Assembly: GCA_945906975.1 (NCBI GenBank)
Contig: CAMDRY010000072.1
Span: 1-10,923 of the forward strand
Direction of reading: 5' to 3'
Source of the DNA: Bordetella parapertussis
GTDB taxonomy: Bacteria; Pseudomonadota; Gammaproteobacteria; Burkholderiales; SG8-39
DNA: 10,923 nt
In this document: piece by piece, positions 6,439-10,923 of the stretch
Numbering within the stretch: the stretch's first letter is position 1
Layout: the number at the start of each line of letters is the position of its first letter
The notes under the pieces: model-generated
Seen by the model: only the letters and a program-made list of their open reading frames with translations
The model's database searches: none
Told to the model about the DNA's origin: nothing
Translations under genes and position numbers: made by a program

Positions 6439-6531
6439 GTCATTGCGAGGAGGCGAAGCCGACGCGGCAATCTTGTGGTGTTGCGACTGCAGTCACAAGA
6501 GCGCTGAGATTGCTTCGCTGCGCTCGCAATG
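6439..6531. repeat. RAQRSN-type palindromic element, copy 2 (diverged left arm)
   Basis: The right arm 6507-6531 is identical over 25 bases to the right arm of copy 1 (301-325 region, starting AGATTGCTTCGCTGCGC). The left arm 6439-6473 begins GTCATTGCGAGG and ends GGCAATCT, but carries changes and about eight extra bases, so pairing is imperfect. The inner part holds a second small inverted repeat, TCTTGTG (6471-6477) with CACAAGA. It sits between two convergent genes, where its hairpin could act as a two-way transcription block. It ends 12 bases from the stop of the minus-strand gene. Confidence 0.8.
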
Positions 6532-6543
6532 CCATGGTGACCT

Positions 6544-8232
6544 TCAGCGTGCCTGCTTGGCCTTTGCTGTGATGGCATCGAGGGTGGTGCTGGTGGTGAT
6601 CGCCTGCGGATCGATTCGCACCTCGATCAGCGCCGGCTTGCCCGCCGCCAGCGCGCGCTCAAAGGCCGGGGCGAACTGCGCCGTTTCTTCCACCGTCTCG
6701 CCATGCAGGCCGAACGAGCGCGCGAACGCGGCGAAGTCCGGGTTGACCAGCGCCGTGCCATGCACGCGCTCCGGGTACTCACGCTCCTGATGCATGCGAA
6801 TGGTGCCGTACATGCTGTTGTTGATGACGACGAATATCACGTTCGCGCCAAATTGCGCGGCAGTGGCGATTTCTTGACCGTTCATCAAAAAATCACCATC
6901 ACCGTTAAAGGACACGACAATGCGCCCCGGATGGGCAATTTTCGCCGCCACCCCGGCCGGCACGCCGTAACCCATGGAGCCGTTGGTCGGCGCCACCTGC
7001 GTGCGCAAGCCGGTAAAACGGTAATAGCGCTGCACGAAGCCGCTGAAGTTGCCGGCACCGGTGGTCAGAATGCTGTCGGCGGGCAGGCGCTCACGCAGCC
7101 AGACGATGAGCTCACCCATCTGCACCTTGCCGGGTATGGCGGCCGGCTTGTCGTTCCAACCGATGTAGTCGGCGCGCGCGGCGGTGAGCCAGTCGCGCCA
7201 GGCGCTACCGTCTATTTTCAGCTGCGCCGCAGCGGCGGCGAAATTCGCCATACCTGAATTGATCAGCAACTCACCCTGATAGACGCGCCCCAACTCCTCG
7301 GCGCCCGCATGCACATGGATCAGCCGCTGTTTCGGGCGGGGCGACTGGAGCAGCGTGTAACCGCTGGTGGTCATCTCGCCCAGGCGCGCACCGACGACCA
7401 GCAGCAGGTCGGCGTCGCGCACGCGTTGCGCCAGTTTCGGATTGAGGCCGATGCCAACATCGCCGATGTAATGCTCGCGACGGTTGTCATACAGATCCTG
7501 AAAGCGAAAAGCGCAGCTCACCGGCAGGCCCGCAGCCTCGGCAAAGCGGGCAATCTCGGCGCAGGCCTCCGGTGTCCACACCGTGCCACCCAGCATCAGC
7601 AGCGGCCGCTTGGCGCCCTGCAGCGCGACACGCAAGCGGTCCATGTCGGCCGGCGCCGGCGCCGCCTGCACCGCCTGGTAGGGGGCGGTATCGGCCACCG
7701 TCGCGAACTGGATCAGCATGTCTTCGGGCAGCGCCAGCACCACCGGGCCGGGCCGACCCGAGGTGGCGACCTGGAAGGCGTGGTTGACGTATTCGGGGAT
7801 GCGGTCGGCGCGATCGATCTGCGCCACCCACTTGGCCATCTCACCGAACATGCGCCGATAGTCCATTTCCTGAAAGGCTTCGCGCTCGACAAAATCGCCA
7901 CCAACCTGGCCGATGAACAGGATCATCGGCGTGGAGTCCTGGTAGGCGGTGTGCACGCCGATCGACGCATTGGTCGCGCCGGGGCCGCGCGTGACAAAGC
8001 AAATGCCGGGTCGGCCGGTGGTCTTGGCCCAGGCCTCGGCCATATAGGAAGCGCCGCCATCCTGGCGCGCCACCACGAGCTTGATGTCCTCGCGCGCATC
8101 GTAGAGCGCGTCGAGCACGGCCAGATAGCTCTCGCCCGGGACGCAGAACGCGGTGTCCACGCCGTGCACGCGCAGCGCATCGACTATGAGTTGCCCGCCG
8201 GTGCGGGGCTTGAGGTCTAGGTCTATTTTCAT
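6544..8232 (-). CDS. Thiamine-diphosphate-dependent enzyme, acetolactate-synthase-like
   Basis: A 562-aa cytoplasmic enzyme of the IlvB/pyruvate-oxidase family in the usual three-domain order: N-terminal PYR domain (about 10-175, VDALRVHGVDTAFCVPGESY, TRGPGATNASIGVHTAYQDS), central domain (about 195-330, LLMLGG, LLVVGARLGEMTT) and C-terminal PP domain (about 365-545). The diphosphate/Mg motif runs from GDG (444-446) to NN (471-472), and GSMGYGVPAGVAAKI precedes it. The substrate is not clear; proteins of this type are often labelled acetolactate synthase, but no small subunit lies nearby and a biosynthetic role is doubtful. The position of the catalytic Glu (E47 of E. coli AHAS II, in RHEQGA) is Asp58 here (RQDGGA). 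ATG 8232 is chosen; TTG 8238 would add two residues. No strong ribosome site is seen. It is divergent from the CoA-binding gene and convergent with gltL. Confidence 0.88.
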   Translation of the reverse strand: MKIDLDLKPRTGGQLIVDALRVHGVDTAFCVPGESYLAVLDALYDAREDIKLVVARQDGGASYMAEAWAKTTGRPGICFVTRGPGATNASIGVHTAYQDSTPMILFIGQVGGDFVEREAFQEMDYRRMFGEMAKWVAQIDRADRIPEYVNHAFQVATSGRPGPVVLALPEDMLIQFATVADTAPYQAVQAAPAPADMDRLRVALQGAKRPLLMLGGTVWTPEACAEIARFAEAAGLPVSCAFRFQDLYDNRREHYIGDVGIGLNPKLAQRVRDADLLLVVGARLGEMTTSGYTLLQSPRPKQRLIHVHAGAEELGRVYQGELLINSGMANFAAAAAQLKIDGSAWRDWLTAARADYIGWNDKPAAIPGKVQMGELIVWLRERLPADSILTTGAGNFSGFVQRYYRFTGLRTQVAPTNGSMGYGVPAGVAAKIAHPGRIVVSFNGDGDFLMNGQEIATAAQFGANVIFVVINNSMYGTIRMHQEREYPERVHGTALVNPDFAAFARSFGLHGETVEETAQFAPAFERALAAGKPALIEVRIDPQAITTSTTLDAITAKAKQAR

Positions 8233-8292
8233 GATCAATCTGCCAAGAAAGGCTTGAAACAGGAGTGTGTTGCGAAATCACGTCAGCAAGTT

Positions 8293-8315
8293 CCCTCCCC
8301 CGTCAAGGGGGAGGG
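8293..8315. other. Perfect GC-rich hairpin in the divergent intergenic region
   Basis: CCCTCCCCC (8293-8301) pairs exactly with GGGGGAGGG (8307-8315) around a 5-base loop. No T-run follows on either strand, so it is not an intrinsic terminator. Similar pyrimidine/purine palindromes occur between genes in many proteobacteria. On the minus strand it would lie in the leader of the thiamine-diphosphate enzyme gene. Confidence 0.6.
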
Positions 8316-8359
8316 GGGTTCCGTGCCCTGGTGCGGGTATTTCACAACGCCCTTCCTGC

Positions 8360-8389
8360 AAAAAAACCGCCACTCTTTTACAAGTGGCG
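8360..8389 (-). terminator. Minus-strand intrinsic terminator in the divergent intergenic region
   Basis: Read on the minus strand, CGCCACT (8389-8383) pairs with AGTGGCG (8374-8368) around an 8-base loop; one base later comes a run of seven T (8366-8360). This is a good intrinsic terminator shape. No minus-strand gene lies upstream of it in the window, so it would end a short leader or antisense transcript about 130 bases before the thiamine-enzyme gene. Confidence 0.6.
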
Positions 8390-8450
8390 ATGCGTTATTA
8401 TTGGGCCGCTGCAAACCCAAACAACGCCTCGCTGCGGCCACCAGATAATT

Positions 8451-8921
8451 ATGTCAGACATCCCCACCCTTCGCCGCATCCTTGCGCAAAGCCGCACCAT
8501 TGCCGTCGTGGGACTTTCCGCCGACTGGTTCCGGCCAAGCTATTTCGCCGCCAAATACATGATCACCCACGGCTACACGGTTATCCCGGTGAATCCGCGC
8601 TACGCGGAAATTCTTGGCCAAAAATCGTACAAATCACTGCGCGACATCCCGGCCGAAATCGCCGGCACGATCGACATCGTCGACTGCTTCAGGAAGACCG
8701 CGGACATCATGCCCATTGCCGAGGACGCCATCGCCATAGGCGCCAAGGTACTGTGGCAGCAAATAGGCGTACTCAATCACGAGGCCGGGGAAAAAGCCAG
8801 GGCGGCGGGCCTGGATAGCATCATGGACCGCTGCGTCAAGATCGAGCACGGACGGCTGTTCGGGGGCCTGAACTGGTGCGGCGTTAATACCGGCGTCATC
8901 TCGGCAAAACGGCCTCATTGA
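8451..8921 (+). CDS. CoA-binding protein, YccU-like
   Basis: A 156-aa protein made of a single Rossmann-like CoA-binding domain, the type seen in YccU and in the N-terminal part of succinyl-CoA-synthetase-related proteins. Motifs are TIAVVGLSADWFRPSY (16-31, nucleotide-binding turn), YTVIPVNPRYAEILGQKSY (42-60), DIVDCFRK (75-82), IGAKVLWQQIGVLNHEA (97-112) and the end motif MDRCVKIEH (125-133), the usual signature of this family. Biochemical role is unknown; binding of CoA or an acyl-CoA is inferred from the fold. The frame is open upstream to 8265, but that part is intergenic hairpin sequence; ATG 8451 starts the domain directly, although its ribosome site is weak. The FNT channel follows after 26 bases and the sulfhydrylase after that. 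To my knowledge CoA-binding genes of this type often neighbour O-acetylhomoserine sulfhydrylase. Confidence 0.88.
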   Translation: MSDIPTLRRILAQSRTIAVVGLSADWFRPSYFAAKYMITHGYTVIPVNPRYAEILGQKSYKSLRDIPAEIAGTIDIVDCFRKTADIMPIAEDAIAIGAKVLWQQIGVLNHEAGEKARAAGLDSIMDRCVKIEHGRLFGGLNWCGVNTGVISAKRPH

Positions 8922-8947
8922 TTCCCCCCCCACTCATTCACCATGCC

Positions 8948-9772
8948 ATGAACGATACCGTCAACCTTGACGCCTACTCGCCGCGCGAAATCGCCGAACG
9001 CATCGAAAACGTCGGCGTAGCCAAGGCGCGCCTGCCGCTGCTCTCGATCGTGATGCTGGGCATGCTCGCCGGCGCCTTTATCGGCCTGGGGGCCTTGTAT
9101 TTCACGCTGGTAAGCAGCGACGCATCGCTCGGTTTTGCCGCCACTCGCGTCCTTGGCGGCGTGTGCTTTTCTCTCGGACTACTGCTGGTGATGGTGGCCG
9201 GTGCGGAACTGTTCACCGGCAACAACCTGCTGGTCATGGCCTGGGCCGAGAACAAGCTGACCACCGGCGAGGTGCTGAAAAACTGGGTGATTGTCTGTCT
9301 TGCCAATTGCGCCGGTGCGGCCGGGCTCGCGCTGCTGGTGTACTTGTCCGGACACCTGGGCATGAACGGCGGTGGCGTGGCACAGCAGGCGGTAAAAATC
9401 GCCGCAATCAAGGCCGGCCTGCCAGCTATGCAGGCGTTTTTCAGCGGCATGCTGTGCAATATCCTGGTGTGCATGGCGGTGTGGATGTCCTTCGCCTGCC
9501 GCAGCATGGCGGACAAAATGGTCGCGGTGATATTCCCGATTTCCGCCTTTGTTGCGGCGGGCTTTGAACACAGCATCGCCAACATGTATTTTTTTTCGCT
9601 TGCCATGCTGCAGCAGGCACACGCGCCGCTGGCCCTGCCCGGTGCCCTGTTGATAGACCTGCCGCACGTGCTCGCCAACCTCGGCGCAGTCATCGCCGGC
9701 AATATTGTCGGCGGCAGCGTGGTGGTGGCGCTGGTCTATCACGTCATCTACCGCCGCGGCGCAAAAACCTGA
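8948..9772 (+). CDS. Formate/nitrite transporter (FNT) family channel
   Basis: A 274-aa inner-membrane channel of the FocA/NirC/HSC family, which work as pentamers passing small monovalent anions. Six hydrophobic segments can be seen at about 29-55, 66-86, 111-134, 161-182, 189-206 and 241-266. Family motifs are AGAFIGLGALYF (41-52), GAELFTGNN (85-93) with T90, KNWVIVCLANCAGA (111-124), AIKAGL with K155, FFSGMLCNILVCMAVWM and GFEHSIANMYFF with H208. T90, K155 and H208 match FocA T91, K156 and H209, the gating and proton-relay residues. The substrate cannot be read from these shared residues. Neighbours suggest hydrosulfide, because the next gene, 27 bases on, uses sulfide; formate or nitrite remain possible. 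ATG 8948 is preferred; TTG 8918 would overlap the preceding gene. A clear ribosome site is lacking. Confidence 0.9.
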   Translation: MNDTVNLDAYSPREIAERIENVGVAKARLPLLSIVMLGMLAGAFIGLGALYFTLVSSDASLGFAATRVLGGVCFSLGLLLVMVAGAELFTGNNLLVMAWAENKLTTGEVLKNWVIVCLANCAGAAGLALLVYLSGHLGMNGGGVAQQAVKIAAIKAGLPAMQAFFSGMLCNILVCMAVWMSFACRSMADKMVAVIFPISAFVAAGFEHSIANMYFFSLAMLQQAHAPLALPGALLIDLPHVLANLGAVIAGNIVGGSVVVALVYHVIYRRGAKT

Positions 9773-9790
9773 TTGGCAAAACCTGACTGG
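9762..9790. repeat. Short direct duplication spanning the FNT stop codon
   Basis: CAAAAACCTGATTGG (9762-9776) is followed at once by CAAAACCTGACTGG (9777-9790). The first unit contains the FNT gene's TGA. The second supplies most of the 27-base spacer before the sulfhydrylase gene, including the weak GGA in front of it. It is probably a local tandem duplication. Confidence 0.5.
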
Positions 9791-9799
9791 AACCGCAGC

Positions 9800-10923
9800 A
9801 TGGCTGACCGAAAATTTGGCATAGAGACCCTCACCCTGCACGCCGGGCAGGTGCCCGACCCGGCCACCGGCGCGCGCGCCGTGCCGCTGTACCAGACCAC
9901 GTCTTTTGTCTTTGACTCGGCCGATCATGCGGCGAGCCTGTTCAACCTGCAGACCTTCGGCAACGTCTATACCCGCCTGTCCAACCCGACAACCGCGGTG
10001 TTCGAGGAGCGCATGGCGGCGCTCGAGGGCGGACGCGCCGCATTGGCCGCCGCAACAGGCCAGGCTGCGGAGATGACCGCACTGCTGGCGCTTTGCCAGC
10101 AGGGTGACGAGATCGTTTCCGCCGCGACGCTCTACGGCGGCACCTATTCGCTGTTCGATGTGAATTTCCGCAAGCTTGGCATCAACACCACCTTCGTGCA
10201 TCCCGACGATCCGGAAAATTTTCGCCGCGCCATCAGCAAAAAAACAAAAGTTCTCTATGCCGAGACCATAGGCAACCCGCTGATGAACGTGGCCGACATC
10301 GAGGCCATCGCCGCCATCGCCCACGAAGCGGGCGTGCCGCTGATCATCGACAATACCGTCGCCTCGCCCTACCTTTGCCGCCCCATCGAACACGGCGCCG
10401 ACATTGTCGTGCACTCGGCCACCAAGTACATTGGCGGTCACGGCACCAGCATGGGCGGGGTCATTGTCGAATCGGGAAAATTTCCCTGGGACAATGGCAA
10501 TTTTCCGGATATGACCGAGCCCTCGCGCGGCTACCACGGCGTGCGCTTTTACGAGACCTTCGGCGACTTTGGCTACACCATGAAGGCGCGCATGGAAACC
10601 ATGCGCACCTTTGGCGCGACGCTGTCGCCCTTTAACGCCTGGATGATGTTGCAGGGCCTGGAAACACTGCACGTGCGCATGGACAGGCATTGCAGCAACG
10701 CGCTGGCGGTGGCGCAATTTCTCGAGGTGCATCCGCTGGTCAGTTGGGTCAATTACCCGGGTCTTCCCGGCAACAAATATCATGCGCTCGCCAAAAAATA
10801 CCTGTCCAAGGGCGCCAGCGGGCTGATGACCTTTGGGATAAAAGCGGGCGTAAAAGGCGGCGCCGATGGCGCCCGCAGAGCCGGCGAAAAATTCATCGAA
10901 GCCGCGACCTTCATGAGTCACCT
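9800..10923 (+). CDS. metY: O-acetylhomoserine sulfhydrylase (3' end outside window)
   Basis: A PLP-dependent enzyme of the Cys/Met metabolism family that joins sulfide to O-acetylhomoserine to give homocysteine, in the cytoplasm. The frame is open from ATG 9800 to the window end (374 codons); family members are about 430 aa, so roughly 55 residues are missing. Motifs are FGIETLTLHAGQ..PATGARAVPLYQTTSFVF at the start, YTRLSNPT (Y57 and R59 bind cofactor phosphate in trans), ATGQAAEMTAL, ATLYGGTY (Y112 stacks on PLP), LIIDNTVASPYLCRP (D184) and VHSATKYIGGHG with the Schiff-base Lys K209. The long insert at about 220-260 (GKFPWDNGNFPDMTEPSRGYHG) separates MetY from cystathionine gamma-synthase and MetZ. 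It follows the FNT channel by 27 bases, apparently in the same transcript. Confidence 0.95.
   Translation, partial: MADRKFGIETLTLHAGQVPDPATGARAVPLYQTTSFVFDSADHAASLFNLQTFGNVYTRLSNPTTAVFEERMAALEGGRAALAAATGQAAEMTALLALCQQGDEIVSAATLYGGTYSLFDVNFRKLGINTTFVHPDDPENFRRAISKKTKVLYAETIGNPLMNVADIEAIAAIAHEAGVPLIIDNTVASPYLCRPIEHGADIVVHSATKYIGGHGTSMGGVIVESGKFPWDNGNFPDMTEPSRGYHGVRFYETFGDFGYTMKARMETMRTFGATLSPFNAWMMLQGLETLHVRMDRHCSNALAVAQFLEVHPLVSWVNYPGLPGNKYHALAKKYLSKGASGLMTFGIKAGVKGGADGARRAGEKFIEAATFMSH

Noticed and set aside
239..6531. Composite transposon bounded by the two palindromic repeats
   Set aside because: The copies have diverged, the cargo is ordinary metabolism, no transposase lies between them, and the same repeat type is dispersed widely in other genomes.
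7309..8220. A 303-codon plus-strand frame inside the thiamine-enzyme gene
   Set aside because: The opposite strand encodes full ThDP-enzyme motifs; this frame is the complement reading and is rich in His and Arg.
8239..8450. TPP riboswitch in the leader of the thiamine-enzyme gene
   Set aside because: The conserved CUGAGA and ACCUGA-type core elements were not found on the minus strand.
9179..10921. A 580-codon open frame on the minus strand opposite the FNT and metY genes
   Set aside because: It is the antisense shadow of two well-recognised GC-rich genes; its product is rich in His, Arg and Gly and shows no family motif.

Overview
The window looks like the chromosome of a GC-rich proteobacterium, most likely a betaproteobacterium (Burkholderiales/Rhodocyclales type). 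This is inferred from codon and GC usage, a GltIJKL-type glutamate/aspartate transporter, a thiamine-diphosphate enzyme of a type common in that class, and a dispersed palindromic repeat whose translation reads 'RAQRSN...DCFAALAMT'. No rRNA, tRNA, CRISPR array or phage gene was seen.

Left edge (1-383): the 3' end of an IS30-family transposase, then a perfect 27-bp inverted repeat (RAQRSN-type, MITE/REP-like) and three 18-bp tandem units that run up to a gene for an exported gamma-glutamyltranspeptidase (384-2144). A small unrecognised gene (2357-2683) follows.

Middle (2684-6418): a 553-bp gene-poor stretch holds a 12-bp tandem repeat, a decayed N-terminal fragment of an aspartase gene (aspA), a hairpin, a block of A-tracts phased at about 9 bp, and a good sigma70-type promoter (TGGACA-17 bp-TAGAAT). 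The promoter drives a complete glutamate/aspartate ABC importer operon: binding protein, an internal terminator, two permeases and the ATPase. GGT can release glutamate from glutathione or gamma-glutamyl peptides in the periplasm, and this importer could take it up. The aspA remnant suggests that an aspartate-degrading gene once sat beside the importer.

Right (6419-10923): a second, diverged copy of the palindromic repeat lies between two convergent genes. Next, on the minus strand, is an acetolactate-synthase-like thiamine-diphosphate enzyme (6544-8232). It is divergent from a tight plus-strand group: a YccU-like CoA-binding protein, a formate/nitrite-transporter (FNT) family channel, and an O-acetylhomoserine sulfhydrylase cut by the window end. 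The last group may be a sulfide-assimilation unit, with the FNT channel as a candidate hydrosulfide importer.

No wholly new system is evident. The points most worth a second look are the FNT/CoA-binding/MetY grouping, the Asp in place of the usual catalytic Glu in the thiamine enzyme, the aspA relic, and the phased A-tracts upstream of the glt promoter.
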